Numbered from the stretch's first letter, positions 33,034 to 44,570 are shown. The stretch is 64,000 nt of DNA from Dermacentor variabilis (GCF_050947875.1 NC_134574.1:106571469-106635468); one strand, 5' to 3'. Program-made: numbers and translations. The notes: generated by a model from the letters alone, not told the origin.

Positions 33034-33082
33034 GATAAGTAAAAAATCTCAGTGCCCTCCCACTCTCTGAAGAAATACGACC

Positions 33083-33316
33083 CGCAAAGCTGTGTATGTG
33101 GGCCCCTTAATGGCGAACTGCACCTCCGCCGTATGTCGGCACCGCGTTGCACTGTCTTCGGGATCGGCCCACGTATGGGGAGTGCTTAATGCCTGCTTCA
33201 CCTCCGCCGCTGGTCGGCCTGGCATGGCGTTACATTCGGGATCAGCCCACGTATGGGGAGAGCTGAACGTTTGCTGCACCTCTGCTGCGGGTCAGGCCGG
33301 TATTATGCTATCTTCG
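33083..33316. repeat. Three tandem 78 bp units
   Basis: GGATCGGCCCACGTATGGGG (33161) and GGATCAGCCCACGTATGGGG (33239) start successive units, and a third, more diverged unit precedes them. Each contains a CTGC-CACCTC-GC-G-GGTC-G-C block and ends in a CTTCGG or ATTCGG. The period is 78 bp, a multiple of three, hence mirrored open frames on both strands. I recognise this kind of repeat as common in tick DNA. Confidence 0.85.
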
Positions 33317-33364
33317 GGATTTTGCTCTATACGCGGACGCGATAGTCGGGAAAGTAGCCCTTAA

Positions 33365-34085
33365 GAGGAACCTTTAGCTCTGGTGGTCCTATATAAATAC
33401 ATGTAAAAGGAGAACTCGTTTTTCTCCACAACCACTGCATCAAATTTTACAAGGTTTGTTGCACTTGAAAGAAATACTTAAAATCTAGTGACTGTTGGTT
33501 TAAAATCTTTTATTTGGGTCATCATTTGTTTATTCAAAATTGGCAAAAATCAAAAATTTTCAGAAAACGAAACCAACTTTACAACTCTGTCTTTCGGCAA
33601 TCAAAACTGATATCACAATTCTGTACATTGCATCTAACAGCACATCTAAAGCGAACAAAATTGATATAATACGCATGAATCTAAAAAAAATTAGTAATGT
33701 GGAAATGCAGCTTTTCCACAACCCTTGTTCACAACGTAACGACTTCACGTAAGATATAAATCGGCATATTGGATTTGTCCGCTTTGAATTGTCTAAAGGA
33801 TTCTGTTTACATAACCGCGATATCAGTTCTTGATGCGGAGTTATTAATTTGTAAACTTCGTGCTTCTGTATTTTTCGCACTTTTGAATTTCTGAAAATCT
33901 TTTACCAGAATTCAAGCCCTAAATAGAAATTTGCGCTTCTAATAGTCACTAGAATTTACCTTTCTCTCCCGAATCCAGCAAAATTTATTAAAATCGGCCC
34001 AGGGGTTATCTCAGAAAATCGTTTCGGCGTTTTACATTTATGTGAATAGGCCACGTCGGAATTGGGCCCGAGTTAAAGCATACTC
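33365..34085. mobile_element. TTAA-type (piggyBac-like) MITE, copy 2, 721 bp
   Basis: Aligns along its length with the MITE at 27887-28610 in the same orientation. The left terminus is GAGGAACCTTTAGCTC and the right terminus, reverse complemented, is GAGTATGCTTTAACTC. TTAA flanks both sides (33361-33364, 34086-34089). It is more diverged at its ends than copy 1, so it is older or inactive. Confidence 0.88.
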
Positions 34086-34089
34086 TTAA

Positions 34090-37000
34090 CGACTTCGTTG
34101 TAAAAAAAGTAATAAAAGAATAAAAGAAAAAAAATCGCCTCAGCCGTCAATATCGCCGCCTCAGATTTTGTCATGATGGCACCGCCACCATCGGCACGGC
34201 TTCCTGAGCAGCTACCAAGCTGTTCCCTTTTGTTATCTTCCTTCGCTCGGCGGCAGTGCACTGTCTTGATGCCGACGACACGCTAAATATGCACCATCAT
34301 TCCGTCATGCATCACTTCTGCGACCAAGCAAGCTTTCGGCGGCACACGTTCACTGCCGTATTGACACTAAAACTTTAAAATGCTTGCCTTCGAGAAAGCA
34401 GCGTGAATAAAAATGGAACGCGACTATGTGACCATGGGGAACATGTTCACGGGGCCATACTATTGATGACAGCACCACAAAAGGCTAGATGTGGTCAGGT
34501 TGACTCTACAGGTTTGGAAGGAAAGACTGACGGGCTAGTTGCTTCATTATCACATTAAGAACAGCACTTAATGTTAGCGCAGTTTGTGTGTGGTTCCCCC
34601 TGTGTGTGTCCCGTCGTGAAGTGCTGTTCTTTCTTTGACTTCACAGATGTTCTTTTTCTGCGTCAGTTACGTCTTCCAAGAGTGTTTACTTCGAAAATTT
34701 TTGTTCGCATTGCTCTTACAGAAGCATATTTAGTCGAAATTTGTTCGTTTGGCTGCTTAATCTCGAAGACGGGCTCCAAACTGCTCATTTTCTTTAACCA
34801 CGTAAAAACCCTTACTGAAAATTTAATTACGTAGCTTTGTTAATTACGCAAACAACTTCTCAACTTACTCCGCATCTAGAGGTTACCAATCTGAACACTT
34901 GAATGATAAAATGATGTTAACATTGTTTGCATCGTTCGAATGGTTTTGTTTTGTGCAGTTAAAAGCAGCAGGCGTATTGATGGTGCTGTAGACTTCTTAT
35001 AAAGTAAGTGTGAAAGTTTGGACAGGTTATCTTGGCACAAATCAACTTCATGAGCTTAAGCACATGACCCAACCTTGCACGTCTGTCTTTACAACCGATT
35101 CTCATACATTATACAAGAAGCACCTCAGCGCTACGGTACATCCCACAAGGTGTGCGAGAACATTGTGCGCGCTCCCGACTAGGTTTCTGAGCGTTGGTGG
35201 CATCAGACTCGGTTTCCTGGCATCATAAGGAATAAAAACAGCTTCCTGGAGGAAAACATTGGGTACATTTTCAGCACTTTGTAACATATGGATCAGCACG
35301 GATATGTACGTTAGAACGCAAAGTACTGAAATATTAAGGTGAGGGTTTCGCTGCATGTATTTTGGCTGTCTAATGTTAAGATCTAAAGAAAAAATGCTTT
35401 GATTTTGTGACAAATAATGCTGACATGAAATATGAGCTCCGACACAGTACCCGTGTTGGAACTGGCCCCTGGAATACAGGGCTACATTAAACCACGATAT
35501 GCTGGTTTGATAAATACCAGTAATTGTAAAGTGGTTCGCTCTTGAATTTCCTGTATGTCAATCGGCGCCGCTGTGCAGTGTTGTGGGCCCTTTTTATACC
35601 ACCAGCACTATGTTTCAGCTAATATTGAAAGCAACTGTATTCCTTCTTTTAAGGGGGGGGGGGGTGGGTTAGCGTCTAACCACAGTTCCAAAGTTATCAG
35701 TTAGCTCAAGATGCGCCTGCATGTGTTTCTAATATCCAGTATGTTGGCACGGATTCAATAGCGAAAGAGCGCTATCTTATCAGATTGCGCGCGTGAAGCG
35801 AATACTGGCGTACATTCTCAATCACATTTGCCGACCCGAGATTGCGCTGCGATGTACGAGCATTCCAATCTGACGAACCGACGCCTTCATCCGTAGATCG
35901 GAATCAGAGGAAGCACTTTGCGCGCAGCCATCGGTATCTTTGAGTGTTATTTTCTTTTTCAGCGCAAGCTCATCTTATAATGAGTAACATTCGTGACTGA
36001 CTCTTTTGGAAGTGTTTTGTTCTTCACATCACTACAACGTGAGAGTATAGAGGTGCTCCATCTTCATTGAGAGGATACTGGGAAATGGACTAGGCCTTTT
36101 CTTGCGTATGCGTTTACACATTAACCACACCAATTTATTTTCCATAACTTACGTTTTAATTTACGGGGCTGTAAAGCACAGCAACCTTTTACTAACAGGA
36201 TGTTTTATTAACAAAGAAAATTTAAATGCTTATTAGTCGGCTTTCACTTCATGGTAAAGAATTCCAATAAAGATCTACTTACGATAATTAAAAGCCTATC
36301 TGTTTGACAGCGTTTCATCTGAGTTCCCCTTTGCAAGGTAATACAGACTTGCAGATTGTTCGTATTGGGCACCCTCGACATATGTCCAACCGCCAAAGAA
36401 AGGGTCATTCCGAATGTTTCATTTCAGGAAGGCGTGTTACCCTCCCGTCTTTCATTCCCGTTCGCAAACACGCATAAGACGAAAGTGCTGCTTGAAGAGC
36501 GTCGTTAGTCCAAGCCAACGAGCTACCGTAACTCACCTCGCCTATATCGCTGTCATTTAGGCTTAGATGTCCAACCGACGCATCACGAATCCAAAAAGAG
36601 CTGCGCGCGATTAGCCCAGCTAGGTTTCTTTCATTTCGTACATCGTCGTAGCGGCTAATAGTAGCTCACGAAGCAGAGCACTGAGTGTGGATATGGCAGA
36701 GAAGGTGTTCTATATCATGTCTCGTCACCCACCGAAAATTGCCCGCCGTGCTACTGGCCTTTCCTAGAAAATTGTATATGTGAAGCCCAGCCATTTGGAA
36801 CACAGCAACTTTGTTTTGCGATGGGAGAGTCCAGGTGAGAGACGGGGTGGTTATGGAGATAAAGACACGCTATTTTCTGCAGTAACCTAGGCATGCATGG
36901 ATGAATGCCTTCATTTATTGAGAAAAAGGAGGAGCAAGACTCAGTGGAAGCACGTCTCAGCAGACTGGGAAAGAAGCGGGGGACAAAGAGGAAAAGCTGG

Positions 37001-37860
37001 GGCCTGGGTGGCAGGCGAAGTCGCAGCTTAGAGGCGAGAGAATATAAGCAAGAGTTGGCGAAACCAGTTGAATTCCAGTGTAGATGTGTGATGTGCCGAG
37101 TAAATGATTGGAGTCACCGCCCAGCATCCGTCCTTTGCGGCAGTATAAGCTCCCACCGTTCTTGGTAACAAACCTTTACTGAAAACCAACCTTCGCAATT
37201 ACTTATTCATCAGCCATGCCTAGCCACGTATTCCTTAGTGGCAGGGTCTGTGGATTACATCTACACTGTCCCGACAAGTTACGACCATAATGTGGCACTT
37301 GCGGTTACGGATGCCATACTCGTGACTCTTACTATACTACTACTATACTGCGCGAATACTATAAACATGGGTTTACTGCACAAGTTAGTGAACAGACATT
37401 TAGAACCGCGTTTTTTGCCTTACATACGCCCAACGCAAGCACCATTGTAGCATGTCACGGTGTGAGTCCCTTCAAGACAGAGACGCGAACGCAAACATAA
37501 GAACGTGTTAGAAGACAGGGTCTTGGGCCTCGTGCCAAACATATCCAAGCCAACAATATGTTAACAATCATGCCGTCGTTTCTATGCAAAGAGGTTGTGT
37601 ATTTAAACTTCTGGAGTGACAGTCCAATCCGCCACCTACGGGAGCGCGTGAAGCCGCCGGGGGCCACATTGTTAGATAAAAAGGAGTGCGGCCACAGTAC
37701 GTGGCTGCGGTATACGCGCGACGCAACCTGTGCTTGCGGTTCTGCGATGAAAAAATAAAGTTAAACCCCTTTAGGAAGTATATCAGTCCGCCATTTGGTG
37801 TCGCAGTTGTCAAAAATAAAATGCCATGGTGGTGGCTGCCTAGTGTGCTGTGTACAATAT
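34090..37860. other. Long spacer, no gene recognised
   Basis: Open frames are below 105 codons and show no family signature. A G run occurs at about 35656. A TGGATGAATGCCTTCATTTATTGAG stretch at about 36897 looks like the 3' end of some retroelement, but I could not place it. This is the largest stretch without an assigned element. Confidence 0.45.
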
Positions 37861-38012
37861 TGTTACGAGGAGTTGCGAAGAAATGGTTTTATTTACAGGA
37901 GAATTGGACGATGATGGTAGCGTGATCGTAGTGCAGCCCGGCCTCTCTAACTCCTCGTTTTCTTCGTCCTCTCTTTCTTCTCTTCCTGTCCGTGCCTTTC
38001 GTATCTGTTAAA
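37861..38012 (-). mobile_element. 3' LTR of the gypsy element (152 bp)
   Basis: Plus strand begins TGTTACGAGGAGTTGCG and ends TCTGTTAAA. It matches the other LTR (43038-43189) at all but 4 of 152 positions by direct count, including the last-but-one base, where CA became AA. The flanking bases ATAT on the left and ATGT at the far side may be a decayed 4 bp target-site duplication. Confidence 0.95.
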
Positions 38013-38046
38013 TTTCCCCGCAAGCAGACGAAGCCCGTGGGGCGAG

Positions 38047-38568
38047 TCAGGATGTACAAGCAGGGTAGAAAGGCTTCAGGCGAGCAATATGAGTCAGCTG
38101 AGTTCTGCTTGATCGCCGACCATTGCACAGGAGGCGAGCTATGACGTAAGTGAGTTCGCTCAGGCGGTCCACAACTACAAATGGGCCTGAATATTGTGAC
38201 AAGAACTTTTGGTACAATCCACGCTTGCGTTGCGGTGTCCAAAGGAGGAATAAGTCACCTTTTTGCAGCGATACTTGTACGTAACGGTCGTCGTATCGCT
38301 CTTTCGAATGACTTTGCGAGGCCAGAGTACGAAGACGAGCTATTCGACGCGCTTCTTCAGCGAGACACAAAGTCTTCGATACAGAATCATCACTGTGCAG
38401 AACGAAGGGTAGTAAAGTGTCCAGAGGGCTTCGCAGTAACCTTGCATACAGGAGGTAAAATGGGCTATAATTCGTGGTTTCGTGCTTCGCAGTGTTGTAT
38501 GCATAAGTGATGAAGGGCAGCACGTCGTCCCAGTTCTTATGATTGGAGGAGACGTACATAGCAAGCAT
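38047..38568 (-). pseudogene. Gypsy integrase C-terminal region
   Basis: 173-codon segment continuing the integrase after a small frameshift near 38570: MLAMYVSSNHKNWDDVLPF, FITYAYNTAKHETTNYSPF and YLLYARLLRSPLDTLLPF are the conserved post-core motifs of gypsy integrases. A basic region and a GPF-Y module-like segment (YSGPFVVVDRLSELTYV) follow, and the protein ends HIARLKPFYPACTS, 35 bp before the 3' LTR. Confidence 0.9.
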
Positions 38569-39456
38569 GTTAGCGTTCTGTTTGTCCTTTCAACGAGGCC
38601 ATTGGTCTGTGGATGATATGGCATGGAATGACGGAACTGTGAAGTGCACAAACGAAGTAACTCTTCAATGGCATCAGCCGTGAACTGGCGACCACGGTGA
38701 CCACGATCGCTGATGATGACACGTGGTGGGCCATGACGAAGGACCACGGAACGGAGAAGGAAGGCCGCCACGCAAGCAGCGGTGGAAGACGGTATGGCTG
38801 CAGTTTCTGCATACCGTGTAAGATGGTCTACGCAGACAATTATCCAGCGGTTCCTGTTGTTAGATGGCGGGAATGGACCCAGAAGGTCAATGCCTACTTG
38901 CTCGAACGGCGTACTGGGCGGTGTCAATGGCCGAAGGGGACCCGGGGCTGCGGTGGTCGGTCGCTTGTGACGTTGGCACGTTTCACAACTAGCGACATAG
39001 CGACATAGCGCTTGGTTGCTTCGTACATCTTGGGCCAGTAACAGCGCTCCTGCGTGCGGTGCAGCGTTCGTACGAAGCCGAAATGGCCGGATGTCACATC
39101 GTCATGCATGGCGCGTAGAACCTCGGAGCGGAGACTCTCGGGGACAAGAAGCAGAAAACGCGCTCCATGCCCGGAGTAATTAGTTTTGTGCAGCAATTTA
39201 TCACGGACAGTAAAGCGACCGCTGCCTTTAGAAGTACGGGCGGCGACAAAAAGCGGATCAAGGGTAACATCATCCCGTTGTTCTCGCTGAAAGTCTGCCG
39301 CGTCAGGGAACGTAGGAGTAACAGCAGTGAGACAGTCGTCAAAATTCTCAGCATCGCAGTCGATAGTCGCAAGAGGAATCCGAGAGAAGCAGTCTGCGTC
39401 AGCGTGACGACGGCCACTCTTGTACCCACAAAGTCGTATTCCTGGAGGCGCAGCGC
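38569..39456 (-). pseudogene. Gypsy integrase: zinc-binding and catalytic core
   Basis: From the stop before 39457 the frame continues through the RNase H-integrase linker into LLHKTNYSGHGARFLLL, HDDVTSGHFGF and the H2C2 zinc-binding motif. It breaks at an 8 bp tandem duplication (38993-39000 repeated at 39001-39008), which separates the two Cys of the H2C2 finger. In the next frame the catalytic core shows VGIDLLGPFPPS, VDHLTRYAET (first Asp region), ISDRG (second Asp) and PYHPQTNGLVERTNRTL (catalytic Glu). The frame is lost again near 38570. Confidence 0.9.
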
Positions 39457-40518
39457 CTAACGTGCGAGGCGACCAGAGGGATCACGCAAACCGACCAGCC
39501 AGCATAAAGAATGATGGTCGTTGATAATCTTGAATGGTCTACCGTAAAGATAACATCGAAACTTTTGTACGGCGAAAACGGCTGCCAGGCATTCCTGTTC
39601 CGTGACCGTATAGCGTTCAGATTTGCTCAGACAACGGCTGGCATATGCGACAACCTGTTCTGCACCACTGTGACGTTGTACAAGCACCGCTCCTATCCCG
39701 ATTCCCCTCGCATCAGTGTGAACTTCAGTCGGGCAAGATGGATCGAAGTGACGCAAGAGGAGTGCTGACGTTAGTATAAACTTCAGTTGAGAGAATGATG
39801 CGTCACACTCTGGCGTCCAATTGAAGGATGCATTTTGTCGCAAAATACTTGTCAACGGGTAAACGATGTCGGCAAACCGGGGAAGAAAACGACGAAAATA
39901 CGAACATAGGCCAATGAATGAGCGGAGTTCTCGTGTTGACTGCGGTGGCTTGAAGGAGCTCACTGCTTCAATCTTACGAGGATCGGGTCTGACGCCATCC
40001 TTGTCGACTAAGTGTCCCAGGACCAGTGTTTGACGTTCGTCGAACCGACACTTTTTTGAGTTTAGGACCAGTCCAGCTTTCTCAATGCAGTCGAGAACGA
40101 GGCTGAGGCGTTCGTTATGTTCTTCAAACGTGCGGCCAAAGATTACAACATCATCGAGGTAACACATGCATATCTCCCACTTTAGACCGCGTAGTACTGT
40201 GTCCATGAATCTTTCAAAGGTGGCAGGAGCATTGCAAAGGCCAAAAGGCATAACATTAAATTCGAATAGGCCATCTGGAGTCACGAAAGCGATCTTTTCC
40301 TTGTCGGCAGGGTCCATAGGTATTTGCCAGTACCCCAATCGCAAATCAAGTGTTGAGAAGTAAGAAGCAGCGTGTAAGCAATCACTGACGTCATCGATTC
40401 GCGGTAGTGGATAGACATCCTTCTTCGTCACTGTGTTTAGATTTCTCTAATCCACGCAGAATCTCCAGGAGCCATCTTTTTTTCGGACCAGGATTACTGG
40501 GGCTGCCCATGGACTAGA
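39457..40518 (-). pseudogene. Gypsy reverse transcriptase and RNase H
   Basis: The frame runs from a TAA at 40519 through SSPWAAPVILV, a second stop (40447-40449, at a usual Tyr or Arg position after CVD) and a 324-codon open stretch: [29 protein letters not shown] (motif A), [35 protein letters not shown] (YLDD catalytic box), [29 protein letters not shown]. The RNase H follows with [32 protein letters not shown] and [10 protein letters not shown]. It ends at a TAG where the family has a Trp (ARWALR). Confidence 0.93.
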
Positions 40519-40962
40519 TTACTCTTGAACGACACTTTTGTTCATCATCTCCTTGACTTGCTCGGCAATAACTTTGCGCTCGGACGATGGCACTCGGTAG
40601 GGCTTCTGGCGGATGGGGTGTGCTGAGCCAGTATCTATTCTGTGACGAGCGCAGGACGCGGTAGACGGTAAATGAAGGGGTGCATTTCCATGCGTGAAAT
40701 CAAATTCGGCCTCATGCCTGGCAAGGACTTGTACCAGTGCTTGCCATTCCGATGTACCGAGAGCCTTGCTGATCATGCCAAGCATTAGCTCTTCAGAATG
40801 GCGATTATCGCAAGGAAAGTAAGCTGTAGAAACGTCCATAGTTAGTGCCGCTATTGAAGTACATGCGGCTTCATCGAAAAGAGCGATTTTCATACCGCGA
40901 GGAAGGACAACCGGCGTGGCGGAAGAGTTCAGCGCCCACAATGTGGCGACTCCTTTCGTCAT
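40519..40962 (-). pseudogene. Gypsy pol: protease-RT linker
   Basis: Open segment in the RT frame encoding GVATLWALNSSATPVVLPRG, then the region before RT: HRIDTGSAHPIRQKPYRVP and ERKVIAEQVKEMMNKSVVQE. These are typical of gypsy proteins just upstream of the RT fingers. It overlaps the end of the gag-protease frame by about 90 bp in another frame. The overlap probably reflects a frameshift mutation, since protease already lies in the upstream frame. Confidence 0.85.
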
Positions 40963-43024
40963 TCACATGACAGAGCAGGGCACAAGTATATCTTTTAGCA
41001 CCGTTTATGCGGAGAGGCCTAACTACAAGGTCAACACAATCAGTATCAACAGTAGTTGTAGAAACACGAACGGGCGTCAGGCACCACGATGGTACAATTA
41101 CTTCATCAAGAACACTGACTGTGTCTGTGTCCTTGTCTTCACTACCCAAGCTTTGTTCAGAATGTGCTGATATAAATAACTTGTTCAATGAGATTTCGCC
41201 ACAACCACAGTCCACGGAAGCGCCGCACTGTTCAAGAAAATCGATACCAAGAATAACGTCGTGCGAACAACGAGAAAGAACAAGGAATTCCGACACAAAC
41301 ACTTTCCCAGCCAACAAAACACTCACAGCACAAACACCAAGGGGATGAAACCACTCGCCGCCTACTCCACGAAAGGTAATACCGTCGTTCCAAGAAAACA
41401 TAACTTTGTGGCCTTGCCGGTTTTTCAAAGCGAGGCTCATCACAGACACAGTCGCCCCAGTATCAACTAACGCCATGGTCGGTATTCCGTCAATCGAGAC
41501 ATTCACTGTGTTTTTGAACATCACAACAGGCAGAGGTATTTCTTGCAAAGACCGTCCGGCGACCACACATCCACTGGCCGCGGATGCTAGTTTCCCGGGG
41601 GCGGTCAGGAAGAACGGCGCCGAGGGAGACGCAGAGCGACGGGGACGGCTATTTGGAGGCGTGAAACTCTGCTCAGATGCTGGCGAATCGCTGCGTCTGG
41701 TCTCGTGTGAGAAGTGATCCCTTGGAAGCAAATCGGTCGTCCGCAGGTCATATGAAGTACGGTTTCTGGGTGGCGAGAACATCGATGGTGTCCTACGTGA
41801 TTGACGGGCTTGGCGACAATACCGAACTATATGGCCTGTGGAACGACAGTTGTAGCACACGGGAGGGTCGCGGTTCACAGCGTCTACCTCGAAACGAATG
41901 GTAGACGGCTGCGGGCGGCGAGAAAGTTCGTGGTCATGTGGATAACGTGTCTCTGCTGCTTGCTGAAATCCGTTATATCTTTCATAAGTCGCGTCGTGGT
42001 AGTAGGGTCGGTGCTGTTCTTGTCGTGGCCTGACAGAAGTCGCAGGGCCTCGGGGGTAAAAACGCGGCTGCTCTTGTTGTGGCCGAGCGCCATAAGTAGG
42101 GCCTCTGTCGTAGAGACGTGACTGCTGTCGGGGCGCGAGTTCATAATCCTCAGTGCCCCTTGCCGCAGGATACGGGGAGAAGGATGCCACGTTTGGCTCA
42201 AAATCTGGTGGTAGACGGAAGCTATGAGTGCCTGGATATGTCACTTGTGCGTGCAGGCTGAGTTCTTCCCGAACTATTTGTCGGATCGTTGATTCAAGAT
42301 CAAGGGGCTGGTTGCTGTCCACGCTTGCAACTGTCGTTACATTGGCTAGCCTGCCAAACTTCGGCGTTATGCGCCTCGTCTTTAGTTGCTCGAAAATACG
42401 ACAGTGCCGAATGATGTAAGCGACGGAAGCCAGGCTGTCTTTTGCAATGAGGAAATTGTAAACATCCTCGGCAATTCCTTTTAGGATGTGCCCGACTTTG
42501 TCTTCCTCGGACATTCCAGAGTCCACCATCCTACACAGCTTTATTACTGCCTCAATGTAGGTCGTGCAGGTTTCGCCTGGTACTTGCGCACGTTGCAGTA
42601 GCGTCTGTTCTGCCCTTTTCTTTTTCGTCGCGGAGTCACCGAATCGCTCTTTGATTTCCGAAACAGATCTTCCCCATGTTGTGAATGTTTCCTCGTGGTT
42701 GTCGAACCACACCAATGAAGTATCGGTTAGAAAGAACACGACGTTCGAAAGCTGAGAAGCGCTGTTCCACCTGTTGGCGGCACTCACCCGGTGATAATGG
42801 ATGAGCCATTCCTCGACGTCTTCGTCCGATCTTCCGGCGAAGGGACGCGCATCTCTCAGTTGCAGAGCATAACTTGGGGCAGCAGTCGGAATGGGCCGCT
42901 GTTCGTCTGCGTCGTGGGACATATTCAATAACTCCGGTAGATTCGGTGGGAGTCCAGCAAGGCGACGGCTCCGTCGAAGAACTTGTGGTTCAGCCTCCGT
43001 CTTCGGGTGTCGATTACGCAGCAC
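40871..43024 (-). pseudogene. Gypsy Gag-protease
   Basis: 717-codon open frame. The likely start is the Met at 42922 (MSHDADEQRP), 35 codons into the longest frame, because this is where the gag similarity begins. Capsid-type region about residues 60-230 (AANRWNSASQLSNVVFFLTD, SLVWFDNHEETFTTW). A CCHC zinc knuckle (CYNCRSTGHIVRYC) lies near residue 400. The protease has ALVDTGATVSVMS as the catalytic DTGA and HDVILGIDFLEQCGASVD as the C-terminal part. The frame itself is intact, but the fusion to RT is broken by a frameshift near 40960. Confidence 0.9.
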
Positions 43025-43037
43025 CTTTCACCACAAC

Positions 43038-43189
43038 TGTTACGAGGAGTTGCGAAGAAATGGTTTTATTTACAGGAGAATTGGACGATGATGGTAGCGT
43101 GATCGTAGCGCAGCCCGGCCTCTCTAACTCCTCGTTTTCTTCGTCCTCTCTTTCTTCTCTTCTTGTCCGTGCCTTTCGTGTCTGTTACA
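43038..43189 (-). mobile_element. 5' LTR of the gypsy element (152 bp)
   Basis: Plus strand begins TGTTACGAGGAGTTGCG and ends GTCTGTTACA. On the element's own strand it is followed by GTTGTGGTGAAAGGTGC, which contains a TGG as primer-binding sites often do, but I could not match a tRNA. The ATTTACAGG region may be within R/U5. Confidence 0.95.
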
Positions 43190-43735
43190 ATGTGTTGCGA
43201 GAACTGAAAAACAGTCGCTTCCTGATTTCTTCATTCAGTAACCTGCCGCGTGCATCGGCAATGCCCTTTTGTCGATACGTGGTGCCGGCCCGTACTGACA
43301 CAACGACATGACCCGAAATGTAGTATCCTTATGCCATTTCTTAAAAAGATCACTATTTGTGTAAATCAGCGTTTTTGGTTGAAACCAAGAAAAACATATT
43401 CAACGGTAGGTATCATTTTTGTCCGGCATTTGAGTTCTAGCTGAAAAGAGTCGGTGAAAGCAAATTTACAATAAAGCTAAGGCGACCCACAATCTGCACA
43501 CAGCCGCAAGCCTACATGCGCTCCACTGAGAATAACCTGCCAAAGTTAAGGTCATGTGTCAGCTGGCCGCTCAAGCAATCTTTACTTTTTTTTCGTTTCT
43601 GCATCCATTCTGCCTGCGCCTGCGGCAAAAACGTGAAGTGGGATGGTGGTGGTGGTGGTGGTGGTGAATTGTAGCAGCAGGAGGGTTTAGCCTGGCGAAC
43701 AAGTCCGGCAATTGCTCCAGGCAGATAGATAAACA
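43190..43735. other. Spacer with a short (GGT)n run
   Basis: No gene. About eight GGT units lie at 43644-43666 and give poly-His/Pro-rich artificial frames on the minus strand. Confidence 0.55.
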
Positions 43736-43835
43736 GAAATTGGTGGAGGCAGGTGGTAGCGTAATGGTTAGCGTGCCCATTTCCCAAATGCAAGATGGAG
43801 CATTTGGGAGATGGCCTCGAGTCTCGGTGGTTTGT
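43736..43835 (+). repeat. tRNA-like SINE head candidate
   Basis: GGTAGCGTAATGGTTAGCG resembles an A-box region and GGCCTCGAGTCTCGG a B-box, about 50 bp apart. A hairpin TCCCAAATGC/GCATTTGGGA lies between them. There is no recognisable tail or duplication. Weak call. Confidence 0.3.
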
Positions 43836-43849
43836 TTGTGAAGACAGCT

Positions 43850-44570
43850 TTCTGTGGTCTCTGGTGACTGCGAAGCTCAGAATGAGGCGGCATCCTGACG
43901 ACAACGGTCGCCGTCAACGTACCAGAATAAGCGGGCGTGCAAGGTCACGTCTAAAGCCGAAAGCACATTCGGAGGAAATACACTATACTCTTGCCGACAA
44001 AAAAAAAAACGTGATGAGTAACGAGCGGTGTTGTTGAGCGAGGCTGTAGACGGATAATGTCACCATAGACAGGACAACGCTCCCATCATGGTGCTCAGCG
44101 GAAATATACGTCGACAGTGTGTCAATTAGCGTGTAATTGATACTTCATTAAGGTCGTTGCGTGTTTGTGTTGTGTCTAGCAGGAGCTAGTAGCGTAAGAG
44201 ATGACACTGGAGAGAAGGCGGTGAGCGAAGTCCGCGAAAAGTAATTGAGGATAGCCATATAGAACGTCGACGCCATGTTGAATAAAGCCTGCGACTTCAG
44301 TTGCTCAGCCGCCAGAAAGGCTTGCGTCGTAGCATACCGCTGGGCGTATTTGGTAACCACAGCGATAAACACACATTTTGCGGAAGTAAACAGAGGAAAG
44401 GGACGTAGTGAGTTGGCCGCCCTTTTTCGAGCTCTGGCATAGTTTGAAAAATGAATGTGGCGAAGTGTGACGCACAAAATAGTGTATGTCAACCCAAACG
44501 AATCAGCGTGGTCATACTTGCGCGACACGCCATGGTGGCCTGCCACCAATACATCATGAACTTGCAGTGA
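43850..44570 (-). pseudogene. Degraded gypsy integrase relic
   Basis: Distinct from the neighbouring complete element. Read on the minus strand from about 44570: LVAGHHGVSRKYD (H2C2 zinc region), AVVTKYAQRYATTQAF (core, where the family has D-ATRYA), FADFAHRLLSSVIS (where the family has TDRG) and, in other frames, a YISAEHHD block and LAQQHRSLL-type remnants. The catalytic Asp residues and most of the frame are gone. It lies about 700 bp beyond the LTR of the complete element and cannot be its product. Confidence 0.6.

Larger units (their letters stand above)
30440..33035 (-). mobile_element. I-like LINE with RNase H, 5'-truncated, interrupted by an LTR
   Basis: Minus-strand relic. The RT (32.26-33.03 kb) and RNase H/C-terminus (31.08-31.98 kb) are recognisable and related to the copy at 62.2-64 kb. 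A possible 3' UTR with AATAAA (minus strand at about 30460) and a TCCAATTA end lies at 30440-30523, on the other side of the 30524-31078 LTR. Placing that UTR with this element is an inference. Confidence 0.65.
37861..43189 (-). mobile_element. Complete but inactive Ty3/gypsy retrotransposon
   Basis: A 5.3 kb element on the minus strand with two 152 bp LTRs. Domain order is gag, zinc knuckle, protease, reverse transcriptase, RNase H, integrase, which is the Ty3/gypsy order. There is no envelope gene between integrase and the 3' LTR. Three in-frame stops (40519-40521, 40447-40449 and just before 39457) and at least three frameshifts (about 40960, 39001-39008 and 38570) inactivate it. The LTRs are still about 97% identical. 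Confidence 0.95.

Noticed and set aside
40871..40962. Programmed frameshift between gag-protease and RT
   Set aside because: Protease already sits in the gag frame, no slippery heptamer is evident, and the element has several other frame breaks, so a mutation is simpler.
37861..43189. Endogenous retrovirus with an envelope gene
   Set aside because: Integrase ends 35 bp before the 3' LTR, leaving no room for an envelope. It is an ordinary gypsy retrotransposon.
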